From Pseudosporangium ferrugineum (GTDB taxonomy: Bacteria > Actinomycetota > Actinomycetes > Mycobacteriales > Micromonosporaceae): DNA of 64,000 nt. The notes beneath the pieces were generated by a model. It searched no databases. It saw nothing but the letters and a program-made list of their open reading frames with translations, and was not told the origin of the DNA. Position numbers and translations under genes: made by a program. The stretch covers positions 620,001 through 684,000 of the forward strand of contig NZ_PVZG01000002.1 in NCBI RefSeq assembly GCF_003002065.1, in the 5' to 3' direction. Position 1 is the first letter of the stretch. Each line of letters opens with the position of its first letter. Below are positions 8,503 to 18,500 of the stretch, piece by piece.

Positions 8503-9948
8503 TCAGGCCGGGCCGCGGTCGGGGAAGGTGAACGTGGTCCGGGCCGGTTGATCGCCCTCGGTGACGACCATGCGCCGGTCCTTCCCGGACCATTCGACCG
8601 TGCCGAATCCCGGACTGACGATCGTGTACGCCGCCAGCCCGCTCGCGTCCGTCCGCCCGGACGGCCGGATCGTGAAGACCGTCGCCGGTGACCGCCCGCA
8701 CGGGACCGTCACCAGGCCCGTGCTCTCGCCCGGCTTGACGCGGACGCCGAGGCAGTTGCCGGGATACTTCGGGGACAGCCACCGGATCTCGTGGCCGGAA
8801 CCGCTCGGGACCAGCGTGAACAGCGTCACCGGGTCCAGCCCCTCGGCGTCGCGCGTGGTCTCCGCCTCGCCGCCGTTCGGGTAGATCCACAGGTCCTCGC
8901 CGGTCTCCACGATGTGGATCATCGAGCGCCGCCCGCCGGCGAGGGCGTCCGGCGCCGCGGGCCTCTTCGCGGCCGGAGAGCCGTCCCCGGTGGCCGCGAA
9001 GCTCCGGGCGGTGAGGCCCGCCGCGGCCAGCAGGCCCACCGCCGCGACCGCGACGGCCGCCCGGCGCGGGCCCCGGCGGCGGGCCGGGGACGCCGGCACG
9101 GCCGGCGGGGCGGCGGACACCGGCGGATCGTCCGGGGGCGGGCCGGCCAGCAGCTCGTCGAGCAGGTCCCGGGCGGCCGGCCGGTCGGCCGGGTCCTTGG
9201 CGAGGGCGCGGCCGACGAGCCCGCGCAGCGGGTACGGGACCCCGGCGAGATCGGGCGGCTGGGTCAGGATCCGCATGGCGGTGGCCGGCGGGCTCTCCGC
9301 GTGGAACGGGGTACGCCCGGTCGCGGCGTACACCACCAGGGCGCCCCACGCGAAGATGTCGGACGCGAACCCGGCCGTCCTGCCGTCCTCGAACCGTTCC
9401 GGCGCCATGTACGCCACCGTGCCGACCATGTGGTCCGTGGCGGTGTGGTGGCTGGTGGCCTCCAGCGGGCGGGCGATGCCGAAGTCGATGACCTTGACGC
9501 CGCCGTGCGGGAGCAGGACGTTCTCCGGCTTCAGGTCGCGGTGCACGACGCCGGCGTGATGGATGGCGCTCAGCGCGGTGGCGGTGCCGACGGCCAGCGT
9601 GTGCAGGGCCGCACCGGTCAGCGGCCCGCGCCGGTCGACGACGGCGGCGAGGCTGGGACCCTCGACGTACTCGACGACCAGGTAGGGCGGGTCGTGGTCC
9701 GGGTCGGCGTCGAGCACCTCGGCGGTCGAGAACGGCGGGACCTGCCGGGCGCGGTTGACCTCGCTGCGGAAGCGGCCGCGGTATTCGGGCTCGTCGGCGT
9801 ACTCGGGGCGGATGACCTTGATCGCCACCTGCCGGCCGCCGGGCGCGTGGCCGAGGAACACGCTGCCCATGCCGCCCTGCCCGAGCCGCGCGACCACGGT
9901 GTAGCGGCCGAGCCGCCCGGGATCGCCCGGTCGCAGAGGCACGGCCAT
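8503..9948 (-). CDS. Membrane-anchored serine/threonine protein kinase
   Basis: A 481-residue Hanks-type kinase. The kinase domain (about 14-270) has the glycine loop LGQGGMGSVFLG, VAIKVI lysine near residue 42, catalytic HRDLKPEN near 136, DFGIA and an APE-equivalent APERF motif. A Pro-rich linker leads to one membrane helix (about 297-320), so the last 160 residues should lie outside the cell. That part has no PASTA repeats; it contains IHIVETGEDLWIYPNG and NCLGVRVKPGESTGLVTVPCG, reminiscent of ricin-type beta-trefoil repeats. ATG 9948 has GGAG eight bases upstream. The gene ends five bases from the convergent flavoprotein. Confidence 0.9.
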   Translation of the reverse strand: MAVPLRPGDPGRLGRYTVVARLGQGGMGSVFLGHAPGGRQVAIKVIRPEYADEPEYRGRFRSEVNRARQVPPFSTAEVLDADPDHDPPYLVVEYVEGPSLAAVVDRRGPLTGAALHTLAVGTATALSAIHHAGVVHRDLKPENVLLPHGGVKVIDFGIARPLEATSHHTATDHMVGTVAYMAPERFEDGRTAGFASDIFAWGALVVYAATGRTPFHAESPPATAMRILTQPPDLAGVPYPLRGLVGRALAKDPADRPAARDLLDELLAGPPPDDPPVSAAPPAVPASPARRRGPRRAAVAVAAVGLLAAAGLTARSFAATGDGSPAAKRPAAPDALAGGRRSMIHIVETGEDLWIYPNGGEAETTRDAEGLDPVTLFTLVPSGSGHEIRWLSPKYPGNCLGVRVKPGESTGLVTVPCGRSPATVFTIRPSGRTDASGLAAYTIVSPGFGTVEWSGKDRRMVVTEGDQPARTTFTFPDRGPA

Positions 9949-10037
9949 CCCGACTGCTCCCCACCCCGCTCGTCCACTCGCCCGGGACCCTACCGGCGGG
10001 CGCGGACGGCCGGTAGCCGCGCTGCCCGAACAGACCC

Positions 10038-12524
10038 TCATTCGCGGGTGAGTGCCCGGGCGGGCGCGATCCGCAGGGCCCGCCGGGTGGGGATCTCGAC
10101 GGTCAGGAAGGCCAGCGCCGCCACCACGATCAGCACGCCGGGCGCCAGCCACAGCGGACCGGCCGGCCACGGCCGGTGCAGAAAACCGATCGACAGCAGT
10201 GCCAGCGGTACGGCGGCCAGCACGATCCCGGTGACCAGGGCCGCGACGCCGACCAGCCCCGCCTCGGCGCGCATCATCGCGCGGACCTGGCCCGGGGTGG
10301 CGCCGATCCACTGCAGCGCGGCGAGTTCGGTGCGCCGCTGCGCCGTCGCCGCGACGAGCTTGTTGGCGATGCCGAGCAGCAGGTAGCCGAGCAGCACGCC
10401 CAGCACCGCCACGTTGATCCACAGCTGGGCCGGCACCGGCACGTCGGCGCGCGGATCGCGGACGGTGAGGCCGGGCAGGACCGCCGCGACGCGCTCCCGG
10501 GTCGCCGCGCTGCCGTCCGTGCTGACCAGCAGCCGCTCGTCGAGCCCGGTGGTGGTGTGCCCGGCGACGAGGTCGTGGGAGAGCACCAGCGGGCCGAAGC
10601 CGAGCCCTCGGGAGTGGACGGCGACCACCCGCGCGGTGACCTCGGCGCCGTCGCCGAGGATCAGCGAGACCGTGGAGCCCACTGTCACCTTGCGGCTGCG
10701 GGCTGCCGTGGCGTCGACCGCCACCGTGGCGCCGCGCAGGTCCGCGAGGCTCCCGGACGTCACGCCCAGGTCGAGCACGCCGGCCGCCTCCGCGGGGACG
10801 GCGAGTGCCGGCGCGGCCTCGGTCTGCAACTCGCCGGCGAACCGGTACGGCCACACCACGGTGGTCGGGGTGACCGGCGCCGCGGCCCGCACGCCGGGCA
10901 CCGCCGCCACCGCCGCGGCCGTGCCGGCGGGCAGCCCGCCCAGGCCGGGCGCGGACACCTCGACGTCGGCCGTGGTGCCGGCGCGCAGGTCGCCGGCGGT
11001 GGCGCGCAGCACGGTGGTCTGGGTCAGCCCGTACGTGAGGGTGAAGACGACCGCCATCGCGAGCGTGGTGACGGCGCCGGCGGTGCGCAGGGCGTACCCG
11101 TGGCTGTTGGCGACCGCGAGCCACGCCGGTGCCGGGACGTCCGGGCGCAGCCGGCTCCGCAGCCACCCGGCGGCCCGCTGCACCAGCAGGGGACCGGCCA
11201 GGGCGAGGCCGATGGTCGCCAGGATGCCGGACATGGCGGTCCCGGCGGCGCCGATCTCGGTGCGGCTCACCAGCGGGGACACCGCGAGCACGGCGGCGGC
11301 GGCCATCAGCAGCAGCCCGGCGAAGGCCCGGCCGCGCGACGGGTGCCGCGGCTCCACCCGGGACTCGGCGACCGCCTCGGCGGCCGGCATCCGGGAGGCA
11401 CGCCACGCCGCGCACCAGGCCGCGACGACCACCGCGGCGAGCAGCAGCACGACCGCCGCCAGCCCCGGCAGCGGGCTGATCGTGAGCGGCAGCACCGACG
11501 GGAGCAGGCCGATGTGCACGAGCAGGCCGCGGAACTGACCGGCGAGCAGATAGCCGAGGGCGATACCGGGCGCCAGCGCCAGGGAGGTGACCGCCACGGC
11601 CTGGGCCACGGCGAGCCGGCGGACCTGCCGCGGCGTCGCGCCGACCGCCCGCAGCAGGGCGAGGTCGCGTCGTTGCGCCGCGACGGAGACGGACAGGGCG
11701 CCGGCCACGATGAACCCGGCGACCAGCATCGTCACGCCCGCCATCGAGCCGGCGAGCACGGGCAGGGTGGCCCGCGCCGACCGGACCTCCGGGGCCACCA
11801 CGTCGCCGCGGGCCGCGCCGGTGGCGACGGTCAGGTGCTGGGGGCGTACGAGCTCGCGGATCCGCCCGGCGGCGCCGGGGTCGGCGGCGCGCACCGCGAC
11901 CAGGTCCACGGCGCCGTCCCGGCCCGCCAGCCGCGCGGCCGTCGCGTCGCTCAGATAGATGCCGCCGTACGCCCGGGACAGCACCGCCGTCACCCGGTAC
12001 GTGCCCTGCCGTCCGGCCGCGACGAGGGTGACCCGGTCCCCGGGGGCGGCACCGGCGGCGGTGGCGAGCGACGAGTCCAGCGCCACGTCGAGCGGCCCGG
12101 CCGGCGCGGTGCCGGTGATCCGGGCGTCGCCCAGCAGGGTCGCCGACGCCCAGCCGTGCCCGGCCGTACGCGGATCGGCGGACGCCACCGGCCCGGCCGG
12201 GGTGACCACCGCCGCCGGGAAGCTCACGTCGCCGACCGCGGCGGTGACGCCGGGCACCCGGGCGACCTGCGCCACGACGGAGGCGGGGATGCGGGCCCGC
12301 TCGGGAAGCTCGACCGCGAGATCGCCGCCGGCGTCGAGGGTCTGCGGCGCCGCCACCACGAGGTCGGCGCCGCCCAGCCGCCCGGCCGGGGCGTGCGAGC
12401 GCAGGCCCGACTCGGCGAGCACGGCGATGCCGGTGACGAAGGCCGCGCCGCCCAGGGTGGCGCAGAAGACCGCGATCAGGGCGGCGACCCGGTGCCGGGC
12501 CATCCGCAGGGCGAGGTGCAGCAC
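10038..12524 (-). CDS. FtsX/MacB-type ABC transporter permease
   Basis: An 828-residue inner-membrane permease with the duplicated FtsX layout: N-terminal TM helix (MARHRVAALIAVFCATLGGAAFVTG), a large extracytoplasmic domain (about 40-255), three TM helices, a second short TM, another extracytoplasmic domain (about 475-690) and three terminal TM helices ending in RALRIAPARALTRE. The motif LALLRAVGATPRQVRRL is the cytoplasmic coupling segment typical of LolCE/MacB permeases, repeated as LAALQWIGATPGQVRAM. It begins 3 bases after the ATPase gene and forms an exporter with it. The cargo is unknown; such pairs often export peptides or lipids. Confidence 0.9.
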   Translation of the reverse strand: MLHLALRMARHRVAALIAVFCATLGGAAFVTGIAVLAESGLRSHAPAGRLGGADLVVAAPQTLDAGGDLAVELPERARIPASVVAQVARVPGVTAAVGDVSFPAAVVTPAGPVASADPRTAGHGWASATLLGDARITGTAPAGPLDVALDSSLATAAGAAPGDRVTLVAAGRQGTYRVTAVLSRAYGGIYLSDATAARLAGRDGAVDLVAVRAADPGAAGRIRELVRPQHLTVATGAARGDVVAPEVRSARATLPVLAGSMAGVTMLVAGFIVAGALSVSVAAQRRDLALLRAVGATPRQVRRLAVAQAVAVTSLALAPGIALGYLLAGQFRGLLVHIGLLPSVLPLTISPLPGLAAVVLLLAAVVVAAWCAAWRASRMPAAEAVAESRVEPRHPSRGRAFAGLLLMAAAAVLAVSPLVSRTEIGAAGTAMSGILATIGLALAGPLLVQRAAGWLRSRLRPDVPAPAWLAVANSHGYALRTAGAVTTLAMAVVFTLTYGLTQTTVLRATAGDLRAGTTADVEVSAPGLGGLPAGTAAAVAAVPGVRAAAPVTPTTVVWPYRFAGELQTEAAPALAVPAEAAGVLDLGVTSGSLADLRGATVAVDATAARSRKVTVGSTVSLILGDGAEVTARVVAVHSRGLGFGPLVLSHDLVAGHTTTGLDERLLVSTDGSAATRERVAAVLPGLTVRDPRADVPVPAQLWINVAVLGVLLGYLLLGIANKLVAATAQRRTELAALQWIGATPGQVRAMMRAEAGLVGVAALVTGIVLAAVPLALLSIGFLHRPWPAGPLWLAPGVLIVVAALAFLTVEIPTRRALRIAPARALTRE

Positions 12525-12527
12525 GAT

Positions 12528-13244
12528 CTACTCCGTCTCCAGGGTGGTGAGCCGCTCGGCCAGGTATCCGGCCGCGGGCTTCTCGATGGTGTCGACGATG
12601 CGGCCGTCGGCCATGACCAGCGCGCGGTCGGCGTGGGCGGCGGCGCCCGGGTCGTGGGTGACCATGACGACCGTCTGGCCCAGCCCGTCGACGAGGTCCC
12701 GCAGCAGCGCGAGGACCCCCCGGGCGGTCCGCAGGTCGAGCGCCCCCGTGGGCTCGTCCCCGAAGACCACCGCCGGGCGGGTGATCAGCGCGCGGGCGAT
12801 GGCCGCCCGCTGCTGCTGGCCGCCGGAGAGCTCGGCGGGGCGGCGGGCCAGCATCCCGGTCAGCCCGACCCGCTCGGCCAGCGTCGTCAGCCACTGCCGG
12901 TCGGCCGGCGCGCCGGCCAGCCGCAACGGCAGGGTGATGTTCTCCTCCACGGTGAGCGAGGGCACCAGGTTGTACGCCTGGAACACGAAACCCACCCGCT
13001 CCCGGCGCAGCTCGGTGCGCCGGGTCTCGTTCAGCGAACCGATCTCGGTGCCGCCGACCAGGACCCGCCCGGAATCCGGCGCGTCGAGCCCCGCGGCGCA
13101 GTGCATGAGGGTGCTCTTGCCGGAGCCGGACGGCCCCATCACGGCGACGAACGAGCCCGCGGGGACGGTCAGCGACACGTCGTCGAGGGCCCGGACGCCG
13201 CCGGGATAGGAGCGCGTCACGCGCTCGAGGACCACGGCGCTCAT
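12528..13244 (-). CDS. ABC transporter ATP-binding protein (MacB/LolD type)
   Basis: A 238-residue ATPase with all motifs: Walker A GPSGSGKST near residue 38, Q-loop FVFQAYNL, signature LSGGQQQRAAIARAL, Walker B VVFGDEPTGALD, and H-loop VMVTHDPGAAAHADR. Its ATG (13244) overlaps the stop of the small membrane gene upstream by four bases (ATGA), and the permease starts 3 bases downstream. The three genes are therefore one operon. This operon is divergent from a histidine kinase/response regulator pair, a common arrangement for antibiotic or cell-envelope stress exporters. Confidence 0.93.
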   Translation of the reverse strand: MSAVVLERVTRSYPGGVRALDDVSLTVPAGSFVAVMGPSGSGKSTLMHCAAGLDAPDSGRVLVGGTEIGSLNETRRTELRRERVGFVFQAYNLVPSLTVEENITLPLRLAGAPADRQWLTTLAERVGLTGMLARRPAELSGGQQQRAAIARALITRPAVVFGDEPTGALDLRTARGVLALLRDLVDGLGQTVVMVTHDPGAAAHADRALVMADGRIVDTIEKPAAGYLAERLTTLETE

Positions 13245-13441
13245 CGGGTGCGGCCCCGGTAGTGGTGGACGACGAGGCCGGTGGCGCAGGCGAGGGTCAC
13301 GAGCCCGAAGGCGGCGCCGAGGAAGATGTTGTCGCCGGAGGTCGAGGCGACCGCGTTCGCGGCGGCGCTCACCACGAGCACGAGCCACAGCAGCGGACGG
13401 AGGGCGCCGGTACGTTCCTGGTTGCTTTCGCTGTTCGTCAT
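13241..13441 (-). CDS. Small two-helix membrane protein
   Basis: A 66-residue protein with two hydrophobic helices (about 15-33 and 40-58) and a basic C-terminus HHYRGRTR. It is the first gene of the ABC exporter operon and its stop overlaps the ATPase start (ATGA), so translation is coupled. I do not recognise a family; similar small proteins head MacB-like operons in actinomycetes and may be accessory subunits. Its promoter region is shared with the divergent sensor kinase. Confidence 0.75.
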   Translation of the reverse strand: MTNSESNQERTGALRPLLWLVLVVSAAANAVASTSGDNIFLGAAFGLVTLACATGLVVHHYRGRTR

Positions 13442-13499
13442 GCCGTCAACGCTAGGAATTCCGGGTCCCGGCGACGATCCCGCCAGCTCGCCTCCGCGG

Positions 13500-13515
13500 G
13501 TACAGCAGGCTGTAC
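13500..13515. promoter_or_regulatory. Palindromic operator GTACAGC-AG-GCTGTAC
   Basis: A perfect inverted repeat has 7-bp arms and a 2-bp centre. It sits between the divergent exporter operon (start 13441) and the sensor kinase (start 13570). The place and size fit a dimer site for the NarL-type response regulator encoded at 14820. Confidence 0.55.
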
Positions 13516-13569
13516 TTCTCCGCCACCGGCGTGGCCACCGGCGCCGCCGCTGCTCTAGGGTTGCTGCCC

Positions 13570-14832
13570 GTGAGGTCAGCCCCGGACGGAGTGCGGTTCT
13601 GGCGTACGGAGCTGCGCGCCCTCGGCCGCACCACCCGGGACGCGCTGGAGCGGCTCGTCGGCGGCCTGGGCACCGCGGCGCTCGCCCTCACCGCCCTGTT
13701 CTGGCTCCTCTTCGTCGCCGTCGGCTGCCTGGTCGGGGTGGGGCTGCCGTTCGTGCCGACCGCCCTGCGCCTGCAACGGTTCGCCGCCGACCGGGAACGG
13801 GCCCGGCTGTCCCGCCGCGGCGGCGACGAGGTGGTCAGCCCCGGCCCGGCGCCGGCCCGGTGGCGCGACGCGGTCGCCGACCCGGTCGTCCGCCGCGAGT
13901 GGCGGTGGCTGGCCATCCACGGCACGTACGGCCTGGTGCTCGGCATCCTCGGCATCGTGCTGCCGGTCAACGCGGTGCGCGACGGCACCTTCCCGCTGTG
14001 GTGGAAGCTGCTGCCCCCGCAGGACGCCACGTCCTCGCTCGGCTACCCGGTCGTGCACGACTGGATCGGCGCCTTCGGCGTGTGGGCGCTCGGCGTGGCC
14101 TGGATCGCGATCGCCGTCGGGCTCGGCCCCGCGCTGGCCCGCGCCCAGTCCCGCCCCGGTCGCCGGCTGCTGCCGCCCGGCGCGGACGTCGACCTGTCGA
14201 TGCGGATCGCCGAGCTGACCGCGACCCGCGCCGCCGCCCTCGACGCGCACGCCACCGAGCTGCGCCGCATCGAACGCTCCCTGCACGACGGCACCCAGAA
14301 CCGGCTCGTCGGCGTCACCGTCCTGCTGGGTGCGGCCCGGCGCGCGCTGGCCCGGGACCCGCGGGCCGCCGGGGAGATGCTCGAGCGCGCCCAGGACGCC
14401 GCCGAGCAGGCGCTGGCGGAGCTGCGTACGGTGGCCCGCAGCATCCTGCCCCCGGTGCTCGCCGACCGTGGCCTCGCCGGGGCCCTCGACGGCCTCGCCG
14501 CCGCGTCCGGCGTGCCCTGCCGGGTGGACGTCGACCTGCCCGGCCGGTGCGCCGCCGCGGTGGAGGCGACGGCATACTTCGTGGTCGCCGAGGCGCTGAC
14601 GAACGTGGCCAAGCACAGCGGCGCCCGCGCGGCCACCGTGACCGTACGCCGCCACGGCGGCCTGCTCAGCCTGGCCGTCACCGACGACGGCCACGGCGGC
14701 GCCGACGAGGACGGGGGTTCCGGCCTGACCGGCATCCGCCGCCGGGTCGGCGCCCTGGACGGAACCCTGACCCTGACCAGCCCACCCGGTGGGCCGACGA
14801 CCCTGCGGGTGGAGCTGCCATGCGGATCGTGA
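13570..14832 (+). CDS. Two-component sensor histidine kinase (HisKA_3 type)
   Basis: A 420-residue membrane sensor kinase. The N-terminal half has four hydrophobic segments (about 33-60, 115-140 and 165-195) of the putative-sensor type. The dimerisation/phosphoacceptor region is RIERSLHDGTQNRLV with His near 239, and the C-terminal HATPase has EALTNVAKHSGA and DDGHGGADEDGGSGLTGI. I start at GTG 13570 with AGGG nine bases upstream; a GTG at 13531 is possible. The stop overlaps the response regulator start by 13 bases, so the two are translationally coupled. Confidence 0.9.
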   Translation: MRSAPDGVRFWRTELRALGRTTRDALERLVGGLGTAALALTALFWLLFVAVGCLVGVGLPFVPTALRLQRFAADRERARLSRRGGDEVVSPGPAPARWRDAVADPVVRREWRWLAIHGTYGLVLGILGIVLPVNAVRDGTFPLWWKLLPPQDATSSLGYPVVHDWIGAFGVWALGVAWIAIAVGLGPALARAQSRPGRRLLPPGADVDLSMRIAELTATRAAALDAHATELRRIERSLHDGTQNRLVGVTVLLGAARRALARDPRAAGEMLERAQDAAEQALAELRTVARSILPPVLADRGLAGALDGLAAASGVPCRVDVDLPGRCAAAVEATAYFVVAEALTNVAKHSGARAATVTVRRHGGLLSLAVTDDGHGGADEDGGSGLTGIRRRVGALDGTLTLTSPPGGPTTLRVELPCGS

Positions 14833-15479
14833 TCGCCGAGGACGACTCGCTGCTGCGCGAGGGCCTCGCCCTGCTGCTGCGGGCGGAGTCGCTGGATGTG
14901 GTGGCCACCACCGGGAACCCCGCGGAGTTCCTCGACGCGGTCGGCGAGCACAAGCCGGACGTGGCGATCGTGGACGTGCGCATGCCCCCGACCCACACCG
15001 ACGAGGGCATCACCGCGGCCGTCGAGGCGCGGCGCCGGCAGCCGGGCATCGCGGTGCTGGTGCTCTCGGCGTACGTGGAACAGGCCTTCGCCACCGAACT
15101 GCTCAGCGGTGGCGCCTCGGGGCTCGGCTACCTGCTGAAGGAACGGGTGGGACGCGTCGAGGAGTTCCTCTCCGCCCTGCACCGGGTCGCGGACGGCGGC
15201 ACCGCCATCGACCCGGAGGTGGTGGCGCAACTGCTCACGCGTACGCGCCCGGACGCGTCGCTGAACAGGCTCAGCCCCCGCGAACGCGACGTGCTGGCCC
15301 TCATGGCCGAGGGCCTGGGCAACACGGCGATCGCGGAACGCCTCTTCGTCACCGAGGGCGCGGTGCACAAACACATCCGCAACATCTTCGCCAAGCTCGA
15401 CCTCCCCCCGGACGACCGCGCCGACCGCCGCGTCACGGCCGTCCTGCGCTACCTGGAGGACACCCAGCGCCGCGGTTGA
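14820..15479 (+). CDS. NarL/FixJ-family response regulator
   Basis: A 219-residue regulator. The receiver domain has the acidic pocket EDD at residues 7-9, phosphoacceptor Asp52 in IVDVRMPP and a KER lysine near residue 107. The LuxR-type HTH covers about 150-212 (LSPRERDVLALMAEGLGNTAIAERLFVTEGAVHKHIRNIFAKLDL). It partners the overlapping kinase gene and probably regulates the divergent ABC exporter through the palindrome at 13500. It is not a DosR homologue by context, though it belongs to the same broad family. Confidence 0.93.
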   Translation: MRIVIAEDDSLLREGLALLLRAESLDVVATTGNPAEFLDAVGEHKPDVAIVDVRMPPTHTDEGITAAVEARRRQPGIAVLVLSAYVEQAFATELLSGGASGLGYLLKERVGRVEEFLSALHRVADGGTAIDPEVVAQLLTRTRPDASLNRLSPRERDVLALMAEGLGNTAIAERLFVTEGAVHKHIRNIFAKLDLPPDDRADRRVTAVLRYLEDTQRRG

Positions 15480-15512
15480 GCTCAAGTCGATCAAGGAGCC
15501 GATCGGGGTGGG

Positions 15513-18500
15513 GTGACCCGTCTGCTCGCCGGCTCTGCCGCTGCCCTGATCGCCTCCGCCTCGGTCGTCGTCGCGACCGTCTCGCCCGCTCCGGCAGCCC
15601 CACCGCCGACGTGCACCTCCGCGGGGCTGACGGTCGCCGCGCTGCACGGGCCCAACTTCTACATCGACACCTCGACCACCCCGGCGCTGCGGGGCGCGTA
15701 CGCCGGCTACCGCGTCACCGACACCTCGGGCGAGGCGCGCCGTGATCTGTGGGTGGCGCTGAGTGACTTCACCGGCGGCTCGGTGGCCTTCGGCACCGGC
15801 CAGCCGGGCGCCCAGCAGGTCGCCACGCTCGGCGGCGGGGGCGACGCGGCCCGCTTCTTCTACCTGACCGCCCAGACGGCCACCACCACGGCGCAGCAGC
15901 ACACCGTGAGCGTGTGGCAGGGCCGCCCGGATCTCCCGGGCGCGGCCCGGCTGTGCGCCGAGAGCGGCGGCTTCGCGGCCGTCGAGGGGACACCGACGTC
16001 GACGGGACCGCCGCCCTGCCCGCGATCGACCCCTCGGTCAACGACCTGACGGTCAGCGCGTCGGTGAGCCCGGCCCGCCTGCCGGACACCGGCGGCACGG
16101 TCACCTACCAGGTGCCGGTGGCCGGCACGGCCGGTGCCGTCCTCGACGCGTTCACCGCCACCGTCCCGGCGGGGGCGTCGCTCGTGCCCGGCTCGGTGCG
16201 GTGGCAGGGCTCGACCGTCCCCGACGGCGTGGCGACCGCGGGCACCATCGTGTTCCAGGGACCCTTCACCAAGACCGGCACCGGCGACACCCTGACGTTC
16301 GCCCTCGAACTGCCGGCGGTCTCCGGCAACCGGACGACCAGCGTGGTGGGCACGGTCGGCTCGGCAACGATCGACACCACCCTGACCCTGACCGACGAAG
16401 CGCCCGCGACCGGCACCGTCAACGTCAACACGTTCCCGGTCGCCACGCCGGACGCGGTGACCGTGGACGCGGACCGGACGTCGGTCACCGGCGTGCTCGG
16501 CAACGACACCGATGCCGACTCCGACCCGCTCACGGTGACCGCGGCGGGACCCGCGGGCCACGGCACGGTCTCGGTCGTGGCCGGGGTCGTGAGCTATACG
16601 CCGGACAGCGGCTTCACCGGCGGGGACACGTTCCCGTACACCGTCTCGGACGGCCGGGGCGGCACGAGCACGTCCTCCGTCACGATCACGGTCAGCGCGC
16701 CCCCGGTAGTGGAGCCTCCTGTGGTGGAGCCTCCGGTCGTCGAGCCGCCGGTGGTGGAGCCCCCTGTGGTGGAGCCCCCTGTGGTGGAGCCGCCGGTGGT
16801 GGAGCCGCCGGTTGTCGAGCCGCCGGTTGTCGAGCCGCCGGTGGAGCAGCCGCCGGTCGTGGAGCCGCCGGTGGAGCAGCCGCCGGTGGAGCAGCCGCCG
16901 GTCGTGCAGCCGCCCGCCGCGCTGGTGCTCGGGGCCGATCAGATCAGCACGGCGAGCGGGACCGGCGCCACGATCAGCCCGCTGGGCAACGACACCGGCG
17001 ACGGCCCGCTCGGCGTCCGGTCCGCCGGCGGCGCCGCGCACGGCACCGTCACGGTGACCGGCGACGACGTCACGTATCAGCCGGAGGCCGACTACTGGGG
17101 ACCCGACTCGTTCACGTACGTCGCCGCCGACATGCACGGCGCCACGGAGACCGGGACCGTCACCGTGAGCGTGCTGCCCGCCCCGGCCCCCGTGGCCGAC
17201 GCCGTCACGGTCGAGTACCGGACCGGCACGCTGATCGACGTGCTGGCCAACGACCCGCCCGGTGCCACCGTCACCACGGTCACCGCCCCCGCCCACGGCA
17301 CCGTCACGCGCGTCGGCGGGTCGGTGCGCTACGTCCCGGCGTCCGGCTTCGCCGGCACCGACAGCTTCACCTGCCGGCTCACCGGCCAGCCGTCCTACGC
17401 CACCGTGTACGTGACCGTCGCCGCTCCGGCACTGCGCGCCGCCGATGACGCCGTGACCGTGGTCCGTGGCACCGCCGGGCGCATCGACGTCCTCGCCAAC
17501 GACCACGGCACCCGGCTCGTCGTGGCCGGCGTCTCCGGTGCCGCCCGCGGCTCGGCCGAGCTGCGGGACGACGGCGTCTGGTACACGTCCGCCGAGGCCT
17601 TCCGGGGTACGGACAGCTTCACGTACACCGTGCTGGACGAGGCCGGGCGTACCGCCAACGCCACCGTGCGGGTCACCGTCCCGAACGCCGGCCCGGTCGT
17701 CGCGGCGGTCACCTCGCGCACGGTCACCGCCGGCGGGACCCTGGTCGTGCCGTTCGGCGTCGACGACCCCAACGGCGACGAGCTGACCCTGACCGCGGGG
17801 GAGCCGGCCGGCACCGACGGCGCGGGCGCGCGGATCCGGCGTACGGTGTCGGGCAACCGCCTGACCCTCGCCGTCGACGAGCGGTTCAGCGGCGTGGTGA
17901 CGATCCCGGTGACCGTACGCGACGACGAAGCGAGCGCCGCGACGGAGCTGCACGTGACGGTCCTGCCCGCCCCGGCGGCCTCGGCCGTGGGCGCCGTCCT
18001 CCCGGACCCGGGCGCCCGGGCGGAGCTGGCGAATCCCGTCTACGTCGACGGCCGCCCCACCTCCCGCACCCTGTCCGACCGGGTCGACTCCGTGGTGACC
18101 TGGCGGTCCGCGCCGGCGACGAACCTGCTCGGCTACCGGGTGACGCTCAACGGCACCCGGGTCTGCACCCCGCGCCCGGTCGCCGGCCCGGTCCAGTCGT
18201 GCCGGATCAACGGCACCGCCCTCGGCCCCGGCGACGCGGTACGCGTGGTCGCCGTGGGCGCGAACGGCACCCTCTCGGAGCCGATCGCCGCCCGGATCGC
18301 CCCGGCGTCCTCGGCGAGCCGGCTCCTGGCGGTCGTCTACTTCCCCGTCGCCGACTTCGCCCTCGACGCCGCCGCCCGCCGGGTGCTCGCCACCGTCGCC
18401 CTGCAGGCGCGCACGTACGGCTTCGGCACCGCCCTGATGGAGGGGCACACCGACGCCGACGGCACGGCCGCCTCGAACGTCACCCTCTCGCAGCGCCGCG

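Noticed and set aside
10176..13262. A 1,028-residue open frame antisense to the ABC permease and ATPase
   Set aside because: Very high GC leaves long antisense frames free of stops. The product is Arg/Gly/Gln-rich without domains, while the opposite strand encodes clear ABC motifs.
14820..15479. The NarL-type response regulator as the DosR/OsdR of the island
   Set aside because: It is coupled to a kinase and an ABC exporter 7 kb from the nearest box, and no DosR-like box is near it. Its likely site is the different palindrome at 13500.
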